From: Coriobacteriia bacterium
GTDB lineage: Bacteria; Actinomycetota; Coriobacteriia; Anaerosomatales; PALSA-660
NCBI GenBank assembly: GCA_030652345.1
Contig: JAUSAU010000102.1
Coordinates: 1 to 11,442, forward strand
Length of the DNA: 11,442 nt
Reading direction: 5' to 3'
The position numbers and the translations under genes are program-made. Below, one piece after another: positions 1 through 6,980 of this stretch (position 1 is the first letter of the stretch; each line of letters begins with the position of its first letter). The notes under the pieces were generated by a model that ran no database searches, was not told where the DNA came from, and saw only the letters and a program-made list of their open reading frames with translations.

Positions 1-96
1 GCGGGCGAGCGCGACATGGAGACGTTCGGCGACATCTCGACGCTGGCGGATCCCTCCATCGTCAAGATCATCGTTGAGGGCGCGCCGGGAATCTAG
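1..96 (+). CDS. C-terminal end of an unrecognised protein (partial, left edge)
   Basis: Frame 1 is open from the window edge to a TAG stop at 94-96 and encodes the last 31 residues of a protein ending ...KIIVEGAPGI. Almost every codon ends in G or C, as in the clear genes nearby, and a strong hairpin follows 24 bases after the stop, so this is very probably a real gene end. The fragment is too short and has no motif that I recognise, so no function is proposed. The hairpin suggests it is a separate transcription unit from the haem genes that follow on the same strand. Confidence 0.6.
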   Translation, partial: AGERDMETFGDISTLADPSIVKIIVEGAPGI

Positions 97-120
97 GCCG
101 CACTCGCACCGGCACCACCG

Positions 121-154
121 GACGCCGCGCACCTCCGACAAGGTGCGCGGCGTC
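121..154 (+). terminator. Strong hairpin terminator after the first gene
   Basis: GACGCCGCGCACCT (121-134) and AGGTGCGCGGCGTC (141-154) form a perfect 14-bp stem with a 6-base loop. The bases after it (TTGGATT) are only weakly T-rich, so the intrinsic terminator call rests on the stem and on its place between a stop codon and the hemE promoter region. The stem is symmetrical and could also stop antisense transcription. Confidence 0.7.
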
Positions 155-199
155 TTGGATTCCGTAGGTGCCGAGACCGTTCACATGTTCACGAGCACG

Positions 200-227
200 T
201 CGAAAGCGCTGCGATTTCTGCTACACT
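200..227 (+). promoter_or_regulatory. Candidate sigma-70-type promoter for hemEHY
   Basis: TCGAAA (200-205) and TACACT (222-227) are separated by 16 bases, and each matches the housekeeping consensus at 4 of 6 positions. The site lies just past the upstream terminator and 48 bases before the hemE start. The same pair of hexamers occurs before the inositol-phosphatase-family gene, with a spacer of 18. The match is modest and no start site can be proved from sequence. Confidence 0.35.
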
Positions 228-275
228 TGCCGACGGTTCGACGCTGTCCCTGCGAGTTCGGAAGGACCCTCACGA

Positions 276-1346
276 ATGCCGTTCAACGACACGTTCCTGC
301 GCGCCTGCCGGCGCCAGCCCACCGAGTACACACCCATGTGGATGATGCGACAGGCCGGCCGCTACATGGAGGAGTACCGCGCCATCCGGGCGAAGTACGG
401 CTTCCTGGAGATGTGCCGCACGCCTGAGCTCGTCGTCGAGGTGACGATGCAGCCGGTCGACCTCGTGGGCGTCGACGCTGCGATCATGTTCTCCGACATC
501 CTCGTCTCCTTCCCGGGCATGGGCCTGGATCTCGAGTTCGCCAAGGGCGAGGGCCCGGTCATCCACAATCCGATCCGTACGGCTGCCGACGTCGCGAAGC
601 TGCGCGTCGCCGATCCGTACGAGGCGACGCCGTATGTCATGGAGTCGATCAAGCTCCTGCGCCGTGAGCTCGAGAACAAGGTCCCGCTCATCGGCTTCGC
701 CGGCGCGCCGTTCACGCTGGCCAGCTACGCGATCGAGGGTCACGGCACGCGTGACTACGAGAACTGCAAGGCGCTCATGTGGTCCGATCCGGTCGCCTGG
801 GACTCGTTGCTCACCAAGTTCGCCGACACGACCATCGCGTACCTCAACGCGCAGATCGACGCGGGCGCGCAGGTCGTCCAGCTCTTCGACAGCTGGGTCG
901 GCTACGTCGCTCCGCGCGACTACATCAAGAGCGTGCTCCCGCACACCAAGCGTGTCATCGACGCGGTCACGGCGCATGGTCGTGAGGTCGTCGACGGCGG
1001 CGTCCCGCTGATCCACTTCGCCAACGGCGGCACCTCGATGATCGAGCTCGTCCAGCAGGCCGGCGGCGACGTCGTCGGCGTCGACTGGCGTCTCGACATG
1101 GCGACCGCGGTCGAGCGCATCGACCCGCGGTTCGGCATCCAGGGCAACATCGACCCGGTCGCGCTCTTCGCGCCGGACGACGAGCTCGAGCGCATGGTCG
1201 TCGAGATCCTCGAGGCGGTCGGCACGCGCCCGGGCCACATCTTCAACCTGGGCCACGGCATCCACAAGACGAGCGACCCGGAGAAGGCGCGCACGATGCT
1301 GCGCTTCGTGCACGAGCACTCCAGCCGCATCCGTTCGGGGAGCTAG
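276..1346 (+). CDS. hemE: Uroporphyrinogen decarboxylase HemE
   Basis: This 356-residue cytosolic enzyme removes the four acetate carboxyls of uroporphyrinogen III to give coproporphyrinogen III. The length is normal for the family. Visible hallmarks are WMMRQAGRYMEEYR near residues 22-35 (the substrate-binding arginines R25 and R29), FSDIL with the key aspartate D74, Y151 in the SYAIEG segment, FDSWVG at 204-209, and NLGHGI with H328. The frame is open further upstream to an ATG at 168, but the ATG at 276 is preferred. It has GGAAGGA at 260-266, nine bases upstream, and begins at the usual N-terminus of the family, while the upstream part (residues like CSRARRKRCDFCYTC) looks non-coding. hemH begins 3 bases after the stop, so the two are co-transcribed and probably translationally coupled. 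Confidence 0.97.
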   Translation: MPFNDTFLRACRRQPTEYTPMWMMRQAGRYMEEYRAIRAKYGFLEMCRTPELVVEVTMQPVDLVGVDAAIMFSDILVSFPGMGLDLEFAKGEGPVIHNPIRTAADVAKLRVADPYEATPYVMESIKLLRRELENKVPLIGFAGAPFTLASYAIEGHGTRDYENCKALMWSDPVAWDSLLTKFADTTIAYLNAQIDAGAQVVQLFDSWVGYVAPRDYIKSVLPHTKRVIDAVTAHGREVVDGGVPLIHFANGGTSMIELVQQAGGDVVGVDWRLDMATAVERIDPRFGIQGNIDPVALFAPDDELERMVVEILEAVGTRPGHIFNLGHGIHKTSDPEKARTMLRFVHEHSSRIRSGS

Positions 1347-1349
1347 ACC

Positions 1350-2405
1350 GTGAAGCGGGGAGTGTTGCTGACCGGTTTCGGAGGCCCCGACTGCCTCGAT
1401 GCGGTCGAGCCGTTCATGTGCAGCCTGATGAGCCGCGAGCCGGCCCCCGAGCTGGTGGAATCGGCCAAGCGCCGCTACCTGGCGATCGGCGGCGGCTCAC
1501 CGTTGCCGATGATCGCCGAGCGCATCGCCGCCCAGCTCGAGCGTGAGCTCTCCGGCATGCCGCGCGCCGAGATGGGCGAGGAAGACGGCACCGACGGCGT
1601 CGGTGACTACGTCGCCGGTCGTCAGCCGGGGCTTCGCGCACCGGAGGCCGGGATATCGATCCCGGTGGCGGTGGGCATGTGCCATGCGGAGCCCTCGGTC
1701 GAACGCGGTGTCGCCGAGCTTATCGGCGCCGGCGTGCGCGAGATCGTGATGGTCTCGATGTCGCCGTACGACTCGGTCCACACGACGGGCACCTACCGTC
1801 GCGTCGTGGAAGAGGCGGTCGCGGCGCATGAGGGTGTGACTCTGGTCGAGGCCGCCCACTACCACATGGCGGCACCGTTCATCGATGTGTGGACGACCGA
1901 CCTGGTCGAGCAACTCCACGACATCGACATCCTCCAGAACAAGACACTCGTCGTATTCAGCGCGCACAGTCTGCCCGTCGCCGATGTCGAGGCCGACCCC
2001 GCCTACGTCCAGCAGCTTCGCGAGACGGCTCGCGCCGTCGCGGAGTCCTCCGGTCTGGGTGAGCCCGGTGCGTTCGATGCGCTCGGCGGGATCGAAGCCT
2101 ACGGCGGGCCCGGCGTGACCGCACCGTGGCTGCTCGCTTTCCAGAGCAAGGGGCGCACGCCCGGTGAGTGGCTCGGCCCCGACCTCGACGAGACCATCGA
2201 CGCGGCCGCCGCCGAAGGCTTCAGGGCGGTCATCGTCTGCCCGATCGGCTTCATCACCGACCACCTCGAGACGCTCTACGATATCGACATCATGGCGGCC
2301 GACCGGGTCCTGCTCGCGGATATGGAATGGGCCCGGGTCCGGACGCCGAACGACGATCAGCGCATGATCGAGGCGCTTGCCTCCGCGGTGCGGGCCGTCA
2401 TCTAG
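1350..2405 (+). CDS. hemH: Ferrochelatase / coproporphyrin ferrochelatase HemH (CpfC)
   Basis: This 351-residue enzyme inserts Fe(II) into a porphyrin. The start is a GTG with GGGGAG at 1337-1342, and only 3 bases separate it from hemE. Family signatures are YLAIGGGSPL at 43-52, MSPYDSV at 137-143, FSAHSLP at 203-209 with the catalytic histidine H206, and PIGFITDHLETLYD at 298-311 with the acidic partner E307. By family knowledge, the neighbouring HemY and the hemE-H-Y order favour coproporphyrin III as substrate (the monoderm route), but sequence alone cannot settle this. Two segments look longer than usual: a hydrophilic stretch at about 70-103, before VAVGMCHAEPS, and a Gly-rich one at about 236-257, before LLAFQSKG. 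The N-terminal tyrosine loop of Bacillus CpfC is replaced here by GFGGPD. Confidence 0.93.
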   Translation: MKRGVLLTGFGGPDCLDAVEPFMCSLMSREPAPELVESAKRRYLAIGGGSPLPMIAERIAAQLERELSGMPRAEMGEEDGTDGVGDYVAGRQPGLRAPEAGISIPVAVGMCHAEPSVERGVAELIGAGVREIVMVSMSPYDSVHTTGTYRRVVEEAVAAHEGVTLVEAAHYHMAAPFIDVWTTDLVEQLHDIDILQNKTLVVFSAHSLPVADVEADPAYVQQLRETARAVAESSGLGEPGAFDALGGIEAYGGPGVTAPWLLAFQSKGRTPGEWLGPDLDETIDAAAAEGFRAVIVCPIGFITDHLETLYDIDIMAADRVLLADMEWARVRTPNDDQRMIEALASAVRAVI

Positions 2406-2460
2406 TCGCTTGCGAGCAGGCGCTGCCGGGCGCCCGCCGTGCATACAGGAAAGGATCCAG

Positions 2461-3942
2461 ATGAAGAGGATCGTCGTCATCGGCGGCGGTGTGGCGGGTC
2501 TCGGTGCCGCCTTCAAGATCCGCCGTGCCGCGAACGAGGGCGCTGATGTCACGTTCACGCTCGTCGAGAAGGACCCGCGACTCGGCGGGAAGCTCCAGAC
2601 AGAGAAGATCGGCGACTTCATCGTCGACGGGGGCTCTGACGCCTTCATCGCCCAGAAGCCCGCAGTCATGCGCGTCGCCAAGCTGGCCGGCTTCGACCAG
2701 GACCGTATGCCGTCGGATGAGTCGCGCAAGAAGACGCTCATCCTCAAGAAGGGGCGCCTCTACGAGATGCCCGACGGTGTCATGCAGTTCGCTCCGACCA
2801 AGTTCGTCCCGTTCGCGACCACCGGACTCTTCTCGTGGTCGGGCAAGATCCGCGCGGGCATGGACCTGTTCATCCCGAAGAAGAAGGTCGCTCCCGGTGA
2901 GCTGAACGACGAGACGCTCGAGAGCCTCGTCAAGCGCCGCATGGGCCAGGAGATCCTCGACCGCCTCGCCGAGCCGCTCGTCGGCGGCGTGCATGCGTCC
3001 GATCCGAAGCTCATGTCGCTGGCGGCCACGTTCCCCAACCTGCTGGAGATGGAGCAGAAGTACGGGTGCCTGATCAAGGGCTTCCTCGCGCAGCGCACGG
3101 CTGCGGAGGAGATGAAGAAGAAGTATCCCGCCGATCCCATGAACCCGCGCACGTTCTTCAACACGTTCAAGGAAGGCATGCAGCAGCTGCCCGAGGGTAT
3201 GGCGGATGCCGCCGGCCGTGAGAACATCCGCACCGGCGTGCTCGCCACGCGCGTCGAGCATCTCGCCGGCGACGGCTGGAAGGTCCACCTGAGCAACGGC
3301 GACGCGCTCGAGGCCGACGCGGTGATCGTGGCGACCGAGGGCTGGGCCGCCTCGGATCTGCTGGCGACCGTCGACTCCGAGCTCTCCGAGCTGATCGGGA
3401 CCATCCCGCACTCCTCATCCGCGACGATCTCGATGGGCTTCGACACCGACGACCTCGGATTCGACCTGAACGCCTTCGGCGTGTTGTGCCCCGGCATCGA
3501 GAAGCGCTCGCTGATGGCCGCGACGTATTCTTCGACCAAGTGGACGAATCGCGCGCCGAAGGGCAAGGCGCTCCTGCGCGGATTCGTAGGCGGTCCGCAC
3601 AACCAGGAGATCATGCAGAAGAGCGACGACGAGCTCATCGAGATCGTCAAGTCGGAGTTCCGCGCCATCCTGGGCCTCAAGGTCGAGCCGGCGTTCGCGC
3701 GCGTCTATCGGTGGGTCAACGGGATGCCGCAGTACACCATGGGGCATCTGGACCGCGTGGCGCGCATCGAGCACCGGGTGAGCATGATCCCGACGCTCGG
3801 TGTGGGCGGCGGCTCGTACCGCGGCGTCGGTATCGCGAACTGCATCGAGAGCGGCGAGGCTGCTGTGACCAAGGTGCTCGGCGAGCTCGGCTTCGGCCCG
3901 CTGGCTGAGGACACCGCGCCTGCGGCACCGCGCGCGTACTGA
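2461..3942 (+). CDS. hemY: Coproporphyrinogen/protoporphyrinogen oxidase HemY (CgoX)
   Basis: This 493-residue FAD enzyme performs the six-electron oxidation of a porphyrinogen to a porphyrin. An N-terminal dinucleotide-binding fold is clear: VVIGGGVAGLGAAF at 5-18, the ribose-binding glutamate E36 in LVEKD, then LGGKLQT and VDGGSDAFIAQKP at 55-67. The C-terminal part has WVNGMPQYTMGH at 418-429 and the flavin-contacting GGGSYRGVGIANCIESG at 449-465. The ATG at 2461 is chosen over an open frame reaching 2377, because AGGAAAGGA at 2447-2455 precedes it and the FAD motif starts at once. It lies 55 bases after hemH and completes the hemE-H-Y order known from Bacillus. In the coproporphyrin-dependent pathway it would act before HemH. 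The electron acceptor, oxygen or another, is not known. Confidence 0.92.
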   Translation: MKRIVVIGGGVAGLGAAFKIRRAANEGADVTFTLVEKDPRLGGKLQTEKIGDFIVDGGSDAFIAQKPAVMRVAKLAGFDQDRMPSDESRKKTLILKKGRLYEMPDGVMQFAPTKFVPFATTGLFSWSGKIRAGMDLFIPKKKVAPGELNDETLESLVKRRMGQEILDRLAEPLVGGVHASDPKLMSLAATFPNLLEMEQKYGCLIKGFLAQRTAAEEMKKKYPADPMNPRTFFNTFKEGMQQLPEGMADAAGRENIRTGVLATRVEHLAGDGWKVHLSNGDALEADAVIVATEGWAASDLLATVDSELSELIGTIPHSSSATISMGFDTDDLGFDLNAFGVLCPGIEKRSLMAATYSSTKWTNRAPKGKALLRGFVGGPHNQEIMQKSDDELIEIVKSEFRAILGLKVEPAFARVYRWVNGMPQYTMGHLDRVARIEHRVSMIPTLGVGGGSYRGVGIANCIESGEAAVTKVLGELGFGPLAEDTAPAAPRAY

Positions 3943-3960
3943 GACCTGTCGCATCGCACG

Positions 3961-3995
3961 CGGAGGGCCGGGGGCATCACGCCACCGGCCCTCCG
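3961..3995. terminator. Hairpin between convergent hemY and inositol-phosphatase genes
   Basis: CGGAGGGCCGG (3961-3971) pairs perfectly with CCGGCCCTCCG (3985-3995) across a 13-base loop. On the plus strand it is followed by TCTGTTC, a weak T-rich run. It lies in the 64-base gap between the stops of two converging genes, so it probably terminates both. Confidence 0.65.
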
Positions 3996-4006
3996 TCTGT
4001 TCGGGC

Positions 4007-4834
4007 CTAGGGACGCTCGAACCCGCCGGCCTGCAGGTATTCGGCGATCGCGTCGAGCATGACGGCGTGGAGGACCGGGTTGGCGACGAGCGTGTCGGCC
4101 GTTTCGATGCTCCAGGGGCGTCCCGCGAAGTCGGTCACGAGGGCGCCGGCCTCCCGGGCGATGAGCACGCCGGCGGCCGTGTCCCACGTCTTGAGTGCGA
4201 ACTCCCAGAACGCGTCGGCGCGGCCGGCGGCGATGTGGCAGCAGTCGATGGCCGCCGAACCGTCGCGACGGATGCCGTGCACGCGGCGCACCATGCGCGT
4301 GAAGACCGCCAGCTGGCGGTCGAGGGTCACGGTGCGGTCGTAGGGGAAGCCGGTCACCAGGAGCGACTGCTCGATGGTGGCGGCATCGGTGACGCGCATC
4401 GGCCGGCCGTCGAGCGTGGCGCCGCGTCCGGCCGCCGCCGCATTCATCTCGCCGCTCGCGGCGTTGTAGACCGCCCCGGCCACCGGGGAGCCGTCACGCA
4501 GCAGCGCGACGGACACGGAGTAGCACGGGTAGCCGTGGACGTAGGAGGTCGTTCCGTCGAGCGGGTCCACGACCCAGATCTCCGAGTCGGTCAGGGCGCC
4601 CTCGGTGACAGCGGCGAGGTCGTAGACCTCGGGCTCCTCCACCACGAACCGGGCACCGGGCACGGCAGCAGCGATCGCCGAGACGACCGCGACGCCCGAT
4701 GCGATGTCGACCTCGGTCACGAGGTCGGAAGCAGACGACTTCGTGCGGATGTGCTCGATGCGGCCCGCGTGTTCGCGCAGGACGTCCGCTCCCGCTCGTG
4801 CGGCGGCGCGGGCGATGTCGAGTACGTCGGTCAT
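4007..4834 (-). CDS. Inositol monophosphatase family protein (SuhB/IMPase-like)
   Basis: This 275-residue protein is a Mg2+-dependent, lithium-sensitive-type phosphatase of the IMPase/FBPase superfamily. Signatures in order are the acidic pair E66-E67 in VVEEPE (usually GEE), DPLDGTTSYVHG at 90-101 with metal ligands D90 and D93 (canonical form DPLDGTTNFVHG), RRDGSAAIDCCHIAAGR at 189-205, and WDTAAGVLIAREAGA at 217-231 with the third metal aspartate D218. The frame is open far upstream to 5056, but that part overlaps the divergent transketolase gene. The ATG at 4834 has GAGGGAG just before it and matches the family N-terminus. The substrate could be inositol-1-phosphate, another sugar phosphate, or 3'-phosphoadenosine phosphates; the sequence does not decide. 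It stands alone, convergent with hemY and divergent from the transketolase-like gene. Confidence 0.9.
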   Translation of the reverse strand: MTDVLDIARAAARAGADVLREHAGRIEHIRTKSSASDLVTEVDIASGVAVVSAIAAAVPGARFVVEEPEVYDLAAVTEGALTDSEIWVVDPLDGTTSYVHGYPCYSVSVALLRDGSPVAGAVYNAASGEMNAAAAGRGATLDGRPMRVTDAATIEQSLLVTGFPYDRTVTLDRQLAVFTRMVRRVHGIRRDGSAAIDCCHIAAGRADAFWEFALKTWDTAAGVLIAREAGALVTDFAGRPWSIETADTLVANPVLHAVMLDAIAEYLQAGGFERP

Positions 4835-4895
4835 ACGGCGCTCCCTCTTGTCCGAGGCGCGGGCGGCTCGCTCGGGGATACTGTCATGTGAAGCC

Positions 4896-4925
4896 AGTGT
4901 ACCGCCGCGCCCGGCGGCCTTTCGA
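4896..4925 (-). promoter_or_regulatory. Candidate sigma-70-type promoter for the inositol-phosphatase-family gene
   Basis: Read on the minus strand, TCGAAA (4925-4920) and TACACT (4901-4896) are separated by 18 bases, and the -10 box ends about 60 bases before the ATG at 4834. These are the same hexamers seen before hemE, which raises confidence in both. The spacer contains a short GC-rich inverted repeat (4902-4917). The plus-strand promoter for the transketolase-like gene must lie in the same 107-base divergent region, but I see no convincing -35/-10 pair for it. Confidence 0.35.
4902..4917. repeat. Short inverted repeat in the divergent intergenic region
   Basis: CCGCCG (4902-4907) and CGGCGG (4912-4917) flank a 4-base loop and are followed on the plus strand by CCTTT. 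It sits in the spacer of the proposed minus-strand promoter and 25 bases before the transketolase start. It could be an operator, a leader hairpin or chance in GC-rich DNA. Confidence 0.3.
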
Positions 4926-4941
4926 CGAAGAGTGAGACGAC

Positions 4942-6861
4942 ATGACCAAGCGAGGATTCCGGCAGCCCGTGCTCGACCCGTCGGACGCGGCCGCGATGCG
5001 CGAGCGCGCCGTGCGCCTGCGCGGGGCGATCCTGACCATGACGTCGCTCGCGGCATCCGGGCATCCCGGCGGCTCGATGTCCTCGCTCGAGATCTACCTC
5101 ACGCTCTACTCGTTCGCGAGCCTTCGCCCGGGCGAGCCGGCGTGGGCCGAGCGCGATCGGGTGATCGTGAGCCACGGCCACACCTCGCCCGGCGTCTACT
5201 GCGCCCTGGCCGATGCCGGGTTCTTCGAGCTGGACGATGTGGTCGCGCACTTCCGCCGGGCGGGCTCGCTCTTCGAGGGCCATGTCGAGCGTGCGGTGCC
5301 GGGTGTCGAGTGGTCGAGCGGGAACCTCGGGCAGGGGCTGTCGGCAGGTGTCGGCAGCGCACTCGCCTCGCGTCTGACCGGCGGCGGCTGGCACACGTTC
5401 GTCGCGATGTCGGACGGCGAGCAGATGAAGGGGCAGGTCGGGGAGGCTCGTCGGCTTGCCGCCAAGTATGGCCTCGGGTCCCTCACCGCCGTCGTGGACC
5501 TCAACGGTATCCAGATCTCGGGTCGCACGGCCGATGTGATGCCCGTCGACGTCGCCGCCGGCTTCGAGGCCGACGGCTGGCGCGTCATCGAGGTCGACGG
5601 CCATGACGTCAGTGCGCTGTACGGGGCCGTCGCCGACGCCGTCGCGGATCCGGACCGGCCGTGCGCCATCCTCGCGCGCACGGTCATCGGCAAGGGCGTG
5701 TCGTTCATGGAGGGCGAGCCGGAGTTCCACGGACGCGGCCTGACCGCCGAGGAGTATCCGCGCGCCATGGCTGAGCTCGGCCTCGACCCCGGGTGGATCG
5801 AACGCGCGCGGGAGCGCCGGGCCACCGCACCCGCCACCGCACCCGCGTCGCTCCAGCCGCCCGTACTCGCGCTCGCGCCCGGGGCCGCGCGCACGTACAC
5901 GCGCGGGAAGGACACCGACAATCGCTCGGCATGGGGCACCGCGCTCGCCGATGTAGCGGAGGCGAACCAGGAGATCCCGATCGCCGTGTTCGACTGCGAC
6001 CTCATGACCTCGGTCAAGACCGAGAAGTTCGCCGCCGCACGCCCGGAGGGGTTCATCCAGTGCGGCGTCGGGGAGCACAACGTGGCGACCGTCGCAGGCG
6101 CCGCGTCGGCCAATGGCGTGCTCGCATTCTGGTCGGATTTCGGCGTGTTCGGCTGCGACGAGGTCTACAACCAGCAGCGACTCAACGACATCAACGAGGC
6201 GCACCTCAAAGTCGCGCTGACGCACTGCGGGCTCGATGTCGGGGAGGACGGCAAGACGCACCAGTGCCTCGACTACGTCGGGGCGTTCCGCGACTTCTTC
6301 GGGTGGAAGGTGGTCGTCCCGGCCGATCCGAACCAGACGGACCGCGCGGTGCGCGCTGCGGCGGCGATGCCCGGGTGCGTCGCGATCGCGATGGGACGCA
6401 GCAAGCTGCCCGTCCTTCTCGAGCCGGACGGCTCACCGTGCTTCGCGGGCGACTACGAGTTCACCTACGGTGCCATCGACATCGTCCGGGAGGGCGACGA
6501 CGTGTCGCTCCTCGTGATGGGAACCGTCGCAGGTGCCGCTGTGGACGCCGCAGACGCGCTGGCCGCCGAAGGCATCTCGGTGGCGGTGGCGGTCGTCGCC
6601 TCGCCGCTCGACCTCGACGACGAGGCGATGCGGAGGCTCGCAGCGGCGCCGGTACTGCTCACCGCTGAGGATCACGGCGTCCGCACGGGCCTCGGTGCGA
6701 GCGTGGCAGAGTGGCTGGCGCTCTCGGGCGTCGCGACGCGCTTCGTGCGCCTCGGCGTGGACGGCTACCGCTCCTCCGGCGCGGCCGCCGCCGTGCTGGC
6801 GCGCGAGGAGCTCGACGCCGCAGGCATCGCCGAGACCATCCGGGCCGCGCTGCGCTCATGA
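4942..6861 (+). CDS. Single-chain transketolase-like ThDP enzyme
   Basis: This 639-residue protein should bind thiamine diphosphate and Mg2+ and transfer a two-carbon ketol unit between sugar phosphates. The N-terminal half has GHPGGS at 40-45, VSHGHTSPGVY at 76-86, PGVEWSSGNLGQGLS at 120-134, the metal/ThDP motif MSDGE at 156-160 (usually GDGE), and DLNGIQ at 186-191. The C-terminal half has GVGEHN at 375-380 with the cofactor-activating glutamate E378, GLDVGEDGKTHQ at 430-441, and GRSKLP at 485-490. An Ala/Pro-rich low-complexity stretch at about 293-316 joins the halves, as if two split transketolase subunits had been fused. The usual YDQ(V/I)RN segment reads YNQQRLND, so substrate choice may differ. 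GHPGG argues against 1-deoxyxylulose-5-phosphate synthase. It has no pentose-phosphate gene beside it, so the exact substrate is uncertain. GAGTGAG gives a modest ribosome site. Confidence 0.85.
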   Translation: MTKRGFRQPVLDPSDAAAMRERAVRLRGAILTMTSLAASGHPGGSMSSLEIYLTLYSFASLRPGEPAWAERDRVIVSHGHTSPGVYCALADAGFFELDDVVAHFRRAGSLFEGHVERAVPGVEWSSGNLGQGLSAGVGSALASRLTGGGWHTFVAMSDGEQMKGQVGEARRLAAKYGLGSLTAVVDLNGIQISGRTADVMPVDVAAGFEADGWRVIEVDGHDVSALYGAVADAVADPDRPCAILARTVIGKGVSFMEGEPEFHGRGLTAEEYPRAMAELGLDPGWIERARERRATAPATAPASLQPPVLALAPGAARTYTRGKDTDNRSAWGTALADVAEANQEIPIAVFDCDLMTSVKTEKFAAARPEGFIQCGVGEHNVATVAGAASANGVLAFWSDFGVFGCDEVYNQQRLNDINEAHLKVALTHCGLDVGEDGKTHQCLDYVGAFRDFFGWKVVVPADPNQTDRAVRAAAAMPGCVAIAMGRSKLPVLLEPDGSPCFAGDYEFTYGAIDIVREGDDVSLLVMGTVAGAAVDAADALAAEGISVAVAVVASPLDLDDEAMRRLAAAPVLLTAEDHGVRTGLGASVAEWLALSGVATRFVRLGVDGYRSSGAAAAVLAREELDAAGIAETIRAALRS

Positions 6862-6866
6862 CGGAT

Positions 6867-6905
6867 GTTCACTCGAGTGGCGCGGCTCGTTCACTGCGTC
6901 TTCAC
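6867..6905 (+). promoter_or_regulatory. TTCAC direct repeats in 11-bp register; candidate OmpR-type binding site
   Basis: TTCAC occurs at 6868-6872, 6890-6894 and 6901-6905. The first two are part of a longer repeat, GTTCACT. The start-to-start distances are 22 and 11 bases, that is, two turns and one turn of the helix. OmpR/PhoB-family regulators bind tandem half-sites at 11-bp spacing. The first copy overlaps a perfect 10-bp palindrome, CACTCGAGTG (6870-6879). The repeats lie 76-114 bases before the exported-protein start and two genes before an OmpR-family regulator. No clear -10 box is visible downstream, so the site is a proposal. Confidence 0.4.
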
Positions 6906-6980
6906 ACCCCGGGTCCATCCTTCGGTGTGCAGGCGATCGCATCCAGCGGTCCCGCAGACCTACGAAGGAGGAACATCTCG

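Noticed and set aside
168..275. Upstream extension of hemE
   Set aside because: The added 36 residues do not look like HemE, would cover the promoter candidate, and have no ribosome site as good as GGAAGGA before 276.
270..1319. Long open frame antisense to hemE, with similar antisense frames at 1497-2747, 2398-3411 and 4831-6261
   Set aside because: High-GC coding DNA leaves long open frames on the other strand. Their products are Arg/Asp/Val-rich with no family signature, and the sense genes are unambiguous.
4848..4882. TTGTCC ... GATACT as plus-strand promoter for the transketolase-like gene
   Set aside because: The spacer is 23 bases, too long for a standard sigma-70 promoter.
4942..6861. 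1-Deoxyxylulose-5-phosphate synthase
   Set aside because: The GHPGGS motif, the SSGNLGQGL segment and GVGEHN follow the transketolase pattern, and no isoprenoid gene is nearby.
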